Shown: positions 7,263 through 15,811 of the stretch, one piece after another | Numbering within the stretch: position 1 is the first letter of the stretch | How the letters are laid out: the number at the start of each line of letters is the position of its first letter | DNA from: Synechococcus sp. AG-670-B23 | Lineage (GTDB): Bacteria; Cyanobacteriota; Cyanobacteriia; PCC-6307; Cyanobiaceae | Length of the DNA stretch: 35,033 bases | Direction of reading: 5' to 3' | NCBI GenBank assembly: GCA_003209165.1 | Contig: QCSL01000023.1 | Span: forward strand, 1 to 35,033 | Translations under genes and position numbers: made by a program | The notes under the pieces: model-generated | What the model was told of the DNA's origin: nothing | What the model saw: the letters and a program-made list of their open reading frames with translations, nothing else | The model's database searches: none

Positions 7263-9311
7263 TCAGGCGGCGGGGGGAACGGTGTAACTCGCGCAACGCT
7301 GCTGATCCAAATGGCCGATGTGTTTTCTCTCGGTGTAATAGAGCTCCTGGTAGCGCAACGCATCACGGTTGAGGTCATCGAACAGGGACTGAATCCGCAC
7401 CTCCATATCCAGGTTGGCCTGATCTGACGAAGCGTCCTGATCAATCAGTACAGCGATGCACGATTCCAGGGTCTGCAGACGCTGGCCGCCCCAGGCCTCC
7501 AACAGATGCCGGCAGCGCTTCAAGCTTTTCTGCCGCTCCAGCAAAGCAACAATGCCCCGCAACTGCTCAAGGGGCTCCGCCAAAGCGACACGCTGCAATT
7601 CACCGGGCTCAAGCAGAGGAGTCAACCGGGACACCAACGCACTGCTCTCTAGCAAGAGCTGGTCGGTGAGCAAACGGGGCAGATCGATGAGATCCAAACC
7701 CTCGCCATCGTCCTCGCATCGAATGATCGACTCCAACCGCCCCTCACCCAGGTTCGTCTCCTCGAGATCCGAGATGGCCGCCCAGAGATGGCGGTGATGG
7801 GGGATGGCGAAATCCTCCAGTTCGCGTTTGCGCAGTTCCTGGCGAATCGTGGCCCGATGCCGAGGGCAATGGAGGTATAGCCGCAGCAAATCTGCCTCGC
7901 AGCGCTCCCGCTGACCAGATTCTCCAGGCTGCTCATGGCGGCTGGAGCGCCCATGCCAACGCTGGCCTTTCACCTGCTGGCGTAGATCGTCCTCCAGCTG
8001 AAGCGCCAGCCGTCCCTGACCACCACTGAGCCTCTCTGCAACCCGTTGGAGATAGTGGGTGCGTACAGCTGACTGGGGCAGTTTGCCCAGCAACCCCACA
8101 AGGGCCGTTACCGCCTGTTGGAACTGGTCGGCCCGGCTGAGATCACGCTCCCCCAGCACCTGCTCGATCTGCCAGTCGAGCCAGAGGGGGGCCTGATCCA
8201 GCAGGGCGCGGTAGTCGCCGGCCCCATTTTGTTTGAGAAACTCATCAGGATCTTTACCGGACGGCAGGTGCAGAACCCGCAGCTCCAGCTGGCCCTGCAT
8301 CGCCAGCTGCTCAACCTCACCAATGGCCCGATTCGCCGCACGGACACCGGCGCCATCGGCGTCAAAATTCAGGACAATCCGCTTGCTGTCGCTGACGCGG
8401 CACAACTGGGTGATCTGCTGGCGGCTCAAGGCCGTGCCTAGCGAAGCCACAGCGTTGGTGATGCCGGCGGCATGCAGGGCAATCACATCGAAATAGCCCT
8501 CCACCACAACCGCTCTGTCGTCCTTTCGGATGGCATTGGAGGCCTTGTCGAGGCCGAACAGATGCTTACCCTTCTCGAATACTTCGGTCTCGGGGGAATT
8601 GAGGTACTTCGGTTCGCTGCCATCAAGGCTGCGCCCTCCAAAACCAATCACCCGGCCCTGACGGTCATGGATTGGAACCATGACCCGATGGCGGAAGCGG
8701 TCATAAAACCCATTACCGCCCTTGCGCGGCACCACCAGACCAGCTGCCTCCAGAAGCTCGGGAGCCAGTCCCTCCACCTGTTGAAGATGCTTCAACAGAC
8801 CATCCCACTGATCCGGCGCGTAGCCGAGCTGGAAGGACTCCTGGGTAGCGCGACTCAGCCCTCTGGTCTCGGTGATGTACTTGAGGGCTTGTGCGCCCAT
8901 GGGCGCCATCAACTGGCTGCGAAACCAGCCAGCAGCGAGTGCCAGAGCCCGTTGCAACTTGTCCCTCAGGGACAACTGTTGCCGCAGCCGCTCCTGCTGC
9001 GGACCATCGACCGTTTCGATGGGTAGCTGATAGCGCCGCGCCAGATCCAGCACGACATCGCTGAAACTCTGGCGCTGGAACTCCATCAAAAACTTGATGG
9101 AGTTGCCCCCGGCACCGCAGGAGAAGCAGTAGAAAAACTGCTTTGCGGGAGAGACCGTCATCGACGGTTTGCTGTCGTCATGGAATGGACAGATCCCGAC
9201 GAATTCCCGTCCTTTCTTCTTGAGCACCACGTGCTCGCCCACAACATCAACGATGTCGACACGTTCCTTGACGGCCTCAATCGTTCTTGGGTGTAGGCGC
9301 GCATTCACCAT
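7263..9311 (-). CDS. dnaG: DNA primase DnaG
   Basis: 682 residues. It makes the RNA primers for replication at the fork. The N-terminal zinc-binding domain shows Cys41, His44, Cys62 and Cys65 (CPFHDD and YCFSCGAGG). The catalytic TOPRIM core follows, with VVEGYFDVIAL and a conserved acidic LNFDADGAG. Before it is the RNA-polymerase-like domain (FGGRSLDGSEPKYLNSPET). The C-terminal helicase-binding part is less conserved, as usual. The length and all core motifs suggest a functional gene. It is divergent from the exporter gene at 9365, with about 50 bases between starts. Confidence 0.97.
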   Translation of the reverse strand: MVNARLHPRTIEAVKERVDIVDVVGEHVVLKKKGREFVGICPFHDDSKPSMTVSPAKQFFYCFSCGAGGNSIKFLMEFQRQSFSDVVLDLARRYQLPIETVDGPQQERLRQQLSLRDKLQRALALAAGWFRSQLMAPMGAQALKYITETRGLSRATQESFQLGYAPDQWDGLLKHLQQVEGLAPELLEAAGLVVPRKGGNGFYDRFRHRVMVPIHDRQGRVIGFGGRSLDGSEPKYLNSPETEVFEKGKHLFGLDKASNAIRKDDRAVVVEGYFDVIALHAAGITNAVASLGTALSRQQITQLCRVSDSKRIVLNFDADGAGVRAANRAIGEVEQLAMQGQLELRVLHLPSGKDPDEFLKQNGAGDYRALLDQAPLWLDWQIEQVLGERDLSRADQFQQAVTALVGLLGKLPQSAVRTHYLQRVAERLSGGQGRLALQLEDDLRQQVKGQRWHGRSSRHEQPGESGQRERCEADLLRLYLHCPRHRATIRQELRKRELEDFAIPHHRHLWAAISDLEETNLGEGRLESIIRCEDDGEGLDLIDLPRLLTDQLLLESSALVSRLTPLLEPGELQRVALAEPLEQLRGIVALLERQKSLKRCRHLLEAWGGQRLQTLESCIAVLIDQDASSDQANLDMEVRIQSLFDDLNRDALRYQELYYTERKHIGHLDQQRCASYTVPPAA

Positions 9312-9364
9312 CGGTCCATTCTGCGAAGTCGCAGCGTTCCGTGCACCTCGTCATCAGAACAAAC

Positions 9365-10258
9365 ATGGCCGAACCGCATAACGCACAACTCTGGTGGCAA
9401 CGGGAATCGGTGCGGGGCAGTCGAGCCCTGATACTCAGCTCACTGGCCTTCAGCCTGATGACGGTCTGCGTCAAGCAACTGAACAGTCGTCTTCCCGTAG
9501 CTGAAATCGTGCTGAGCCGGGCCCTGATAAGCATCGTTCTCACGGCTGTGGGCCTACGCATTGCGGGAATAAGCCCCTGGGGCCATCGACGGGGGCTGCT
9601 GGTGGCCCGCGGGGTGCTAGGCAGCTTGGCCCTTTTGTGCTTCTTCGAGGCGATTGACCAGTTACCGCTCGCTTCAGCGACGGTGCTGCAGTACACCTAC
9701 CCCACATTCACGGCCGTGGCTGCGCTGTTGCTGCTTGGCGAACCGCTGCGACGACGCATCATTACAGCGGTACTGCTGGGCTGGATCGGCGTCACGCTGG
9801 TGGTGCAACCACAGTGGCTCACAGGAACAGCACAACCTGCACAGCTGATACCTGCACTGATCGGGATCGCTGGCGCACTGATGACCGCACTGGCCTACGT
9901 CAGTGTGCGGCAGCTGTCGAAAACCGAACACCCGTTGGTGATCATCATGTATTTTCCAATGATATCGGTTCCCCTGACCCTGCCCTGGGTGCTTCACCAA
10001 GGGGTGTGGCCTCAGGGCATCGAATGGTTTTGGCTCCTAGGAGTGGGTGTGATGACCCAACTGGGCCAAATCTGGGTGACCGAGGGTCTGCGCTGTCTTC
10101 CCGCTGCCCGTGCCACGTCGATCAACTACGTACAGGTGGTTTTCGCCGCTGGCTGGGGCTGGCTCTGGTTTGCTGAATCGGTCAATGCCTGGCAGGTGGG
10201 TGGAGGGATGCTGGTGCTGGGGGCCACATGCATCAGCCTCTCAACTCGGCGCAACTGA
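9365..10258 (+). CDS. DMT-superfamily (EamA) transporter
   Basis: 297 residues from the ATG at 9365. The frame opens earlier at 9287, but that start would overlap the dnaG start and adds a polar tail. The protein has about ten hydrophobic segments arranged as two five-helix halves, each with the EamA pattern (SLAFSLMTVCVKQLNSRLP; later ALMTALAYVSVRQLSK). The first half ends in the typical ATVLQYTYPTFTAVAALLLLGEP and the second in RATSINYVQVVFAAGWGWLWFAES. Members export or import metabolites such as amino acids or purines; the substrate cannot be told. Its stop codon directly abuts the stop of the minus-strand lipoprotein gene (TGATCA). Confidence 0.88.
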   Translation: MAEPHNAQLWWQRESVRGSRALILSSLAFSLMTVCVKQLNSRLPVAEIVLSRALISIVLTAVGLRIAGISPWGHRRGLLVARGVLGSLALLCFFEAIDQLPLASATVLQYTYPTFTAVAALLLLGEPLRRRIITAVLLGWIGVTLVVQPQWLTGTAQPAQLIPALIGIAGALMTALAYVSVRQLSKTEHPLVIIMYFPMISVPLTLPWVLHQGVWPQGIEWFWLLGVGVMTQLGQIWVTEGLRCLPAARATSINYVQVVFAAGWGWLWFAESVNAWQVGGGMLVLGATCISLSTRRN

Positions 10259-10732
10259 TCAACTTGCCGGAAGGCCAAGGGGGTACAGCAGCCAACGCTG
10301 GATATCATCAGCCTTCCCTGAAACTGGTCGTGCAAGCGTCCAACCCTCTCCACGCTCGCCTCTTAAGAGGAACAATTCAAAAGAGCTATCAACACGTACT
10401 GGGTCCTGGGGGAGTTGCCAATCAAAACTGCCCTCAAGGTGTGTAAACCGTTGACCATCCAATTTGAGCGTTTCCTGATGACCAACCCGGACACGACTTA
10501 CAACGGGATCAGTGGTAGGGGGATTGAGGCCAAGACTTTCAGAAATTGATGACTGAGTAGCCGTTATTTGCGCTTGCAAAGCTTCCATGACGATGCTTCT
10601 AGGCGGATCTGAATTAAAACCACATGAAGTACATATGATAGCTATATTAAATAGGCAGAAAATATTTATAACAAGAAATGCTACGCGACTCGAAAAGGCG
10701 CCGCTGGGCATTCTGCACCGATAAGACATCAT
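10259..10732 (-). CDS. Small putative lipoprotein, last gene of the island
   Basis: 157 residues from the ATG at 10732 (another at 10729-10727). The frame reaches 10831 but that would overlap the carrier gene. A basic N-terminus and a hydrophobic stretch (AFLVINIFCLFNIAIICTSC) end at Cys37, a loosely lipobox-like site, so it is probably a lipoprotein facing the periplasm. The rest is soluble with an Ile/Gln/Ser-rich helix and a beta-rich end (VGHQETLKLDGQRFTHLEGSFDWQLP, ELFLLRGERGEGWTLARP). No family recognised. The 5' part is very AT-rich (15 of 60 bases G or C in the line at 10621) while the 3' part is GC-rich like the core genome (35 of 60 at 10261). A recombination joint within the gene is likely. 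Confidence 0.6.
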   Translation of the reverse strand: MMSYRCRMPSGAFSSRVAFLVINIFCLFNIAIICTSCGFNSDPPRSIVMEALQAQITATQSSISESLGLNPPTTDPVVSRVRVGHQETLKLDGQRFTHLEGSFDWQLPQDPVRVDSSFELFLLRGERGEGWTLARPVSGKADDIQRWLLYPLGLPAS

Positions 10733-10745
10733 TGGTAGAGAATAA

Positions 10746-12086
10746 TCAAACAGCAGATTCAGGATTTGGTGGTGCCTCCTTAGCGGGCGATTGGAAGGAC
10801 GAAACAACAGCGATAGCCATCGCGAGAACACCGGTCGTTGCAGCTCTCGGGAGGGTTAATATTGGGTCGATAGCAAGCAGAAGAACCAAAATCGGTGGAT
10901 ATGGTACTTGAAAGAATAAAAGAGCTACAGAAATTGTAGGTACAGTTGCCACTCCTGTGAGCCCAGCAGCAGAAATACCAGTGATGGCCCCCCAACCAAT
11001 GACCTCAACAATCCTTAAAGGAGTAATACCTACGTCATAAAGATTCAGCGCAAATAAGATAGCAATTACGTTATAAGAAACGTTGCCAAGCCGGGCAATC
11101 AACAAACTTAGAGAAGCTGAAGCCTCAACTTCAGATTCATTACGTCCCATACCCGTGAGGGTCTCAAAGAGCAATGGATAAGCGGTCATACTGCTTCCTG
11201 TCGACAGACTTAGCAAAAATACTGAATCAACCGGGTTCACTGAAATTCCAACACGTTCGCTTTTAGAAGTAAATCGACGATAAATTAATCTCGAAACACC
11301 AAGTGAGGCAATTGCCGTAAGAAAAACGCATATTGTAAAATTTAGGAGCGCAATGACTATTTCAGCATTGATTGTAGAAATGGCTGCGGAAATTAGGCAG
11401 ATAAGAACCAAGGGAGCAAGATTGAGTACAATATTAAGAGCTTGGACAGAAATTGAGTTAACACTCCGGAGAAGTGAAATAAGAGGCGATGTCAAATCTG
11501 GCTTAAGCCGTGAAATAGCCAAACCAGCAATGACAGAACCACTAATTACTTTGAGTGTTTGACCATTTGAGGCATCAGCAAAAATGTTACTAGGAATAAT
11601 TTTCGAGATCCAAATATCATTAGCTTGTGAGGTAGAAGCAACAGCACCAACATGAATATCAGTAACATCAAGCATAAATCGACCTATTGACAACTTCGCA
11701 CTAGGCGAAAGAATTCCTGGGCTCTGATATAGAGATAGAAGCAAGGCCAATGATGTAGCAAATAAAATTGCTGAAAGTAAAGAAACTACAAATCTAGTTC
11801 CAAATCTGATGCGATCAGCATTATTTCGGGTGTGGGAGCTAAAGATGTTAGCTATAGAAATCATCACAGCAGACAAGACCAGGGGGATCGCCGGAAAAGC
11901 AATAAGCTGAACCATCGAAAGGCCAATATCATTAAGAGCAGAAGAAGAAGAAGGAGGAATAAGCCTTCCTAAGACAATCGAGAATGGCAATATATAAAAG
12001 AAAAAATTACGAGGCTCCCGTAATTTTGGCAAAAAGGATAATATCGAGGAACAGATCGCTTGGATGGTTGAGGGATTAATGTTCAT
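10746..12086 (-). CDS. Divergent SDF (DAACS-type) secondary carrier
   Basis: 446 residues, very hydrophobic. The glutamate/dicarboxylate:cation symporter fold is recognised from IPSNIFADASNGQTLKVI (about 163-180), the Ser-rich hairpin LSLSTGSSMTAYP (292-304), and an IDPILTLPRAATTG stretch (406-419) in the place of the family's DRxxDMxRTxxN. The family is Na+ or H+ coupled and imports acidic amino acids or C4-dicarboxylates. Key substrate residues differ: the usual NMDGT of helix 7 is replaced by LGNVSYN (332-338), and the last motif is diverged. The substrate is therefore probably not ordinary glutamate or succinate. It begins two bases after the solute-binding protein stop, which suggests that the two work together. 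Confidence 0.8.
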   Translation of the reverse strand: MNINPSTIQAICSSILSFLPKLREPRNFFFYILPFSIVLGRLIPPSSSSALNDIGLSMVQLIAFPAIPLVLSAVMISIANIFSSHTRNNADRIRFGTRFVVSLLSAILFATSLALLLSLYQSPGILSPSAKLSIGRFMLDVTDIHVGAVASTSQANDIWISKIIPSNIFADASNGQTLKVISGSVIAGLAISRLKPDLTSPLISLLRSVNSISVQALNIVLNLAPLVLICLISAAISTINAEIVIALLNFTICVFLTAIASLGVSRLIYRRFTSKSERVGISVNPVDSVFLLSLSTGSSMTAYPLLFETLTGMGRNESEVEASASLSLLIARLGNVSYNVIAILFALNLYDVGITPLRIVEVIGWGAITGISAAGLTGVATVPTISVALLFFQVPYPPILVLLLAIDPILTLPRAATTGVLAMAIAVVSSFQSPAKEAPPNPESAV

Positions 12087-12088
12087 GG

Positions 12089-12940
12089 TCAGGAGGCAAG
12101 ATAGTAAGATTGGAACTCATCCAGAATCGCGATATCGTTTTTGATCCCCCCCCACTCACGCTGCAAAGTCATATCTATAAAGTCCTCAAGACCAAGTCTA
12201 CCTTCCTGGGAGAAATAGATAGACTTTCGATCAATCAGTTCGTCGAAAAGTATAGGTACGTATTCAAGTGATAAATCAGGTTTCGAGTAAACAATAGGTT
12301 TAATTTCAGTAGCATCACGATATATAGCGTCAACAATAGAATCATTAGCAAACAAAGCCTCTTTCGCGGCTGTCCAATTGTCAAAACCAACAAATTCTGC
12401 GTTTGGAAAGTTAACTCTCGCCTCAGTTTCCCAGGTTGAATTCTTGATAGAGCCAATTCTAATATTTGAATTTTTTAAAATCTCACCAAAGCTGGGGTCA
12501 TCTGGGTCTACTTTCAATGAAGAAATAAAACCTCGATTAGCAAGAAAAGCATGGCGAAAACTTAGATATTGAATTGGGAAGGCATCAAAAAGTCGAGTAT
12601 ATGTTAGCCCGAGTTTGCCAATCCCAAGGTCAAAATCGCCAAGCCCAACACGTTCTACCAGGTTGTTAAAACTCGTTGAAGAACGGTCAAATTCAATATC
12701 TACTTTAAGTTTGCTGGCCAGAGTTTTGGCAATTTCAACATCATACCCCGTGAGCTCCTTAGATTCTGGATCTATATAGTAAGCAGGAGGAGTGTTGTAG
12801 GGAGGCAGGCCAACTTTCAAATAACCACGACGTTGGATGGATTCAACAAAATTATTAACAGCGTTGACTTGAAGAGGGCTAAGTAACATTAAAGAGACAA
12901 AGGCAAATGCGACCAATGATCTCAAAAAAGGTTTAAACAT
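12089..12940 (-). CDS. Periplasmic solute-binding protein, family 3
   Basis: 283 residues. The N-terminus is a signal peptide (basic start, hydrophobic core at 8-22, VNA cleavage near 25-27), so it acts in the periplasm. The mature part has the family-3 pattern: RRGYLKVGLPPYNTPPAYY, KELTGYDVEIAKTLASKLKVDIEF, then SFNNLVERVGLGDFDLGIGKLGLTYTRLFDAFPIQY. The TR in that last stretch fits the position of the Arg that grips an amino-acid carboxylate in this family. These proteins normally feed ABC importers for polar amino acids or opines. No ABC permease or ATPase is present here; the next gene is a secondary carrier. A TATAAT sequence lies upstream, so a promoter of its own is possible. Confidence 0.88.
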   Translation of the reverse strand: MFKPFLRSLVAFAFVSLMLLSPLQVNAVNNFVESIQRRGYLKVGLPPYNTPPAYYIDPESKELTGYDVEIAKTLASKLKVDIEFDRSSTSFNNLVERVGLGDFDLGIGKLGLTYTRLFDAFPIQYLSFRHAFLANRGFISSLKVDPDDPSFGEILKNSNIRIGSIKNSTWETEARVNFPNAEFVGFDNWTAAKEALFANDSIVDAIYRDATEIKPIVYSKPDLSLEYVPILFDELIDRKSIYFSQEGRLGLEDFIDMTLQREWGGIKNDIAILDEFQSYYLAS

Positions 12941-12972
12941 GCAGCAAAGACTGCCAGACGAAACATGTTTTG

Positions 12973-13001
12973 ATTATAGACCGGTTCTATTAAGCTTGCA
13001 T
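12973..13001 (-). promoter_or_regulatory. Possible promoter before the solute-binding protein gene
   Basis: On the minus strand a perfect TATAAT lies at 12978-12973, 33 bases upstream of the ATG at 12940. Seventeen bases before it is a poor -35 match (ATGCAA at 13001-12996, three of six). The intergenic gap of 103 bases is the largest in the otherwise gapless operon, which supports a second start of transcription for the binding-protein, carrier and lipoprotein genes. Confidence 0.5.
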
Positions 13002-13043
13002 TGAAATAAACTAATCCAAGAACTCAGAATATTTCGTTCGACA

Positions 13044-13778
13044 TTAAATGGACATTAACGTATCTGAACGCAAGCCCTTGCGCAAGGATTCAACCCCAAC
13101 GAGGTCATCAAGAGAAAGGTTCCCCAAGTTGACCAGCGGACCGTAACGATTAATCAGGTATGACTGAACTGACTTGATGGGGGCCTCAAAGAGAAAGCAA
13201 CCAATTGGAAGCCTTGCGGTAATAGACTCAAGCAAAACACTATCAACTTGACCTCCATCAGATACGTAGCCACAACGTCCAGATTCCCTAGATTCGAGAA
13301 TGATAAGTGAGGCACCTGATTCTGATGACATCTCACAATGGTTAATCCACTGTTGAGAAGTAAGTTCATGCTCAGAATCGGACGTTTTACGACCCACCTC
13401 ACTCATCACAAAATAATTCGAGGAAAGTTTTTTAATATATGAACAGTAAGTTGAGTCGTCAAGATCAATTATTCCTCTACTCAACTCGATACAATCGAGG
13501 CCGAACAAATCTATATGACGTAAAAATTCATCAAACCCATGGTGATGCATCATATATTCAAAAAAAGTTCCTCCTAAGACCGGGTAAATACTAAATTCAT
13601 TGCAAAGAATTTTTTTGCGAGAGAAATCGGGATCAACAAGTGCGCTACCCCAGCCAAACTTTATAATGTCAATATATTTAGAATACGAATTCAAGTACGT
13701 TTCAAAAAGTTGAAATGGTGTTCCTACCTCAAGAACATGATTTAAAGAATTAGGATTTAAGGATAGATTATTAATCAT
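13044..13778 (-). CDS. comA: ComA-family phosphosulfolactate synthase
   Basis: 244 residues, the family's usual length. ComA is a TIM-barrel enzyme that adds sulfite to phosphoenolpyruvate to give (2R)-phospho-3-sulfolactate, first known from coenzyme M synthesis in methanogens; plants have the related HSA32. The motifs that define it are in order: IIKFGWGSAL (38-47), LGGTFFE (68-74), IELSRG (97-102), SEVGRK (126-131), LESRESG (161-167), FEAPIKSVQ (197-205), VNLGN (216-220) and SLRKGLRSDTL (231-241). I remember ISDG rather than LSRG at the third site, so the residue after Ser is changed. Start is the ATG at 13778, six bases after the K+ channel stop. Function in a cyanobacterium is unproven: sulfolactate synthesis or a heat-tolerance role like HSA32 are both possible. 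Confidence 0.85.
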   Translation of the reverse strand: MINNLSLNPNSLNHVLEVGTPFQLFETYLNSYSKYIDIIKFGWGSALVDPDFSRKKILCNEFSIYPVLGGTFFEYMMHHHGFDEFLRHIDLFGLDCIELSRGIIDLDDSTYCSYIKKLSSNYFVMSEVGRKTSDSEHELTSQQWINHCEMSSESGASLIILESRESGRCGYVSDGGQVDSVLLESITARLPIGCFLFEAPIKSVQSYLINRYGPLVNLGNLSLDDLVGVESLRKGLRSDTLMSI

Positions 13779-13784
13779 TTTAGC

Positions 13785-14540
13785 TTAAGAATCAGACGAT
13801 TCCTCAAGTGCATTAAATCTTGAATTAGACTCTAGAATGTTAGCAGTAAGAAGCGCAACACAAATAATTCCGACAATACCAAAACCGATTGCTACAAATT
13901 TGCCAAGTGTTGTAGAAGGAGTTATATCACCATAACCAATAGTTGTGGAAGTAACAATAGAAAACCACAAAGCTCGGATTATAGATCCAAAATGCTCTGA
14001 ATCAAAATCCCTTTCAATTAAATAGATACAAAAGGCCATGACATATGTCACTACCGAAAGCAAAATCAAAGGGAAAAAAGTATAACCAGGAGAATCCGTA
14101 AGTATAAATTGGACACGCTTCAACACACGCTGGAAACCAGAGAAATATATGGATAATAAGGATTTGACGATATAGATACCAATGACGACGAAAGAGTCGT
14201 TGGGAAATATATCAGTTACCAAAATAAGGACGATAACAAGGTCTATTAAAGCACTTTTTTGGAGAAAAGACCTTATTAGACCAGAAAATGAATAACATAA
14301 GGAAGACCAAGAATTGGAAATCTTGCCAATATAATCAGCAATAAAGAATAATTCAATAATATTTAAGGCAAAGTCGAGATAGAAATTTCCTTCAAAGGTA
14401 TCTAAACTAGGTTCGGTGCTCAAGGCAATTTGCGCCAACAAGAAAACTATTACACAATTTAGCAATAAGGAGTAATTGTTACCAGGAAGACCACCCAAGT
14501 AATCACCAAAATACCATGGATCCTTTCCTGAATATTTCAT
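13785..14540 (-). CDS. Six-helix potassium channel subunit
   Basis: 251 residues with about six hydrophobic helices. The pore loop carries the K+ selectivity filter TTIGYGD at 199-205, followed by the pore-lining helix (VAIGFGIVGIICVALLTANI). Helix four (about 121-145) has only scattered Lys/Arg (Lys126, Arg138, Lys141, Arg142) rather than the regular ladder of voltage sensors, so voltage gating may be weak. There is no RCK/TrkA-N domain or cyclic-nucleotide domain after the pore; the protein ends soon after the last helix. It starts six bases after the last mrp gene and is followed six bases later by comA, so it belongs to the operon. Likely role: K+ flux across the inner membrane linked to ion or pH balance. 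Confidence 0.88.
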   Translation of the reverse strand: MKYSGKDPWYFGDYLGGLPGNNYSLLLNCVIVFLLAQIALSTEPSLDTFEGNFYLDFALNIIELFFIADYIGKISNSWSSLCYSFSGLIRSFLQKSALIDLVIVLILVTDIFPNDSFVVIGIYIVKSLLSIYFSGFQRVLKRVQFILTDSPGYTFFPLILLSVVTYVMAFCIYLIERDFDSEHFGSIIRALWFSIVTSTTIGYGDITPSTTLGKFVAIGFGIVGIICVALLTANILESNSRFNALEESSDS

Positions 14541-14546
14541 ACTGGA

Positions 14547-15269
14547 TCAGAGCACACCTCTCTTGATGACGAAAAGTCGCAAAATTGACCAAGCACCAAA
14601 AGTAACTTTTAGAGCCGCAATTACATTCAAGATGGGAATATAAAAGACTGGAGATAATTCTGAAAAAATAGATGAAGGGTACAAAAATGAAGATAGAGTA
14701 GCCAATGAAAACAATATAAAACAAGCAACCGCAAATTTCTCAATTGCTGGCGCATTTGCCTTGAAGTAAAAATTCTCAACCTTTTGAAGTCTGCCTGTGA
14801 TCATTAACAGAGTGATAGCAGTAGCTCCAGCGACACCTGAAGCAAAGCCACCACCAGGCGTTAAATGACCCTTGAGAGCAAGATCAACTGCAAGAAAGAA
14901 ACTCAACAATGCGGCAAAGTCGAGAAGAAGACGTACAGCTTCATCGTTGATTCCAACAAATCTCTCTTCTGAATTCTCCTGATGCAATAAAATCTTTACA
15001 CCTAATCCTGCAACTGTGAAGACACTGACTTCACCTACAGTATCAAACAGTCGCGTGACTAATATGACAGAAGTCACTGAATTTGGTATTTGGGTATAAC
15101 TAGAGAGATAAGCGACTATTGCTTCCGTATCCCTAGCAAAGGAATCATCTCTAGCCAATAAAGCGATAAGCATAACTACCGTAATAGCAAGAAGGTAGAC
15201 AAGCGACTTCAAAGATTGGCTAGAAATTCCTAAAACTCGAGTGCTACGAGTTTGGGTTGTTTGTGTCAT
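14547..15269 (-). CDS. mrpB: MrpB with N-terminal MbhE-like (MrpA C-terminal) domain
   Basis: 240 residues. The first half corresponds to the tail of a full MrpA, the MbhE-like unit (SVTSVILVTRLFDTVGEVSVFTVAGLGVKILL, around 63-95). The second half is MrpB, with GHLTPGGGFASGVAGATAITLLM, the family's signature in a four-helix domain. MrpB is one of the small membrane subunits of the Mrp cation/proton antiporter, which couples proton entry to Na+ (or Li+, K+) extrusion. The division of MrpA into separate pieces is known in cyanobacterial and archaeal Mrp/Mbh systems. Its start overlaps the upstream gene's stop by four bases (ATGA). Confidence 0.82.
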   Translation of the reverse strand: MTQTTQTRSTRVLGISSQSLKSLVYLLAITVVMLIALLARDDSFARDTEAIVAYLSSYTQIPNSVTSVILVTRLFDTVGEVSVFTVAGLGVKILLHQENSEERFVGINDEAVRLLLDFAALLSFFLAVDLALKGHLTPGGGFASGVAGATAITLLMITGRLQKVENFYFKANAPAIEKFAVACFILFSLATLSSFLYPSSIFSELSPVFYIPILNVIAALKVTFGAWSILRLFVIKRGVL

Positions 15270-15811
15270 GTCAAAGAAGAAATGGTAGAAAAAGATAGAT
15301 TAAAGTTCATATCTGTGAAACTATCTATATTTTGCACGTCATAGAGCAAGCTTTCTGCCTCAAAATAGACAATTGAATCGAGTAGAATCGCATGTGGTGA
15401 ACCAGAATATTTTGAAGATGATAGGAATTCAAGATTTGACTTCTCATTGGTAGACAAATCTTCAGCTTGGTATATAATATTCAGATGCAGTTCATCAAAG
15501 ATTGATTTTAATTTGACCTTCAAGGGTTCTGGAGGGGGTGTCTTTTTATCATAAATCAAAACAATAGAATAGCAGGATCTTATTGTGACGATATAAAGCA
15601 ATGACGAAAGAAGAGTTCCAACCATGACCTCTGTTAACGCAACATCAGGTGCACCTAAAAGGGCAAAGATAAGCGCTGAGATGCTTCCTAGAAATGAGCG
15701 GTAAATTAAACTATTAATCGGTGACTGTGAGCCTATTAAAAGAATCCCAAGAAGTGGCAACAGAAGCTCAAATGGGAAAATTAAAGCTGTACTGATAGAT
15801 ACTTGATTCAT
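15266..15811 (-). CDS. mrpA: MrpA fragment, MbhD-like subunit with long soluble tail
   Basis: 181 residues. The first 85 contain three hydrophobic helices and the conserved LGAPDVALTEVMVGTLLSSLLYIV stretch of the DUF4040/MbhD domain that lies within full MrpA. The remaining hundred residues are polar with no membrane segment (TPPPEPLKVKLKSIFDELHLN, then a Ser-rich end). I do not know this tail from other MbhD proteins. The large NuoL-like part that makes up most of a full MrpA (about 500 residues) is absent. It is coupled by ATGA overlaps to mrpG upstream and mrpB downstream. Confidence 0.75.
   Translation of the reverse strand: MNQVSISTALIFPFELLLPLLGILLIGSQSPINSLIYRSFLGSISALIFALLGAPDVALTEVMVGTLLSSLLYIVTIRSCYSIVLIYDKKTPPPEPLKVKLKSIFDELHLNIIYQAEDLSTNEKSNLEFLSSSKYSGSPHAILLDSIVYFEAESLLYDVQNIDSFTDMNFNLSFSTISSLT

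Noticed and set aside
13020-13060. Terminator after comA
   Set aside because: Only a short direct repeat (TTAATGTC) is visible, with no stem followed by a T-tract.
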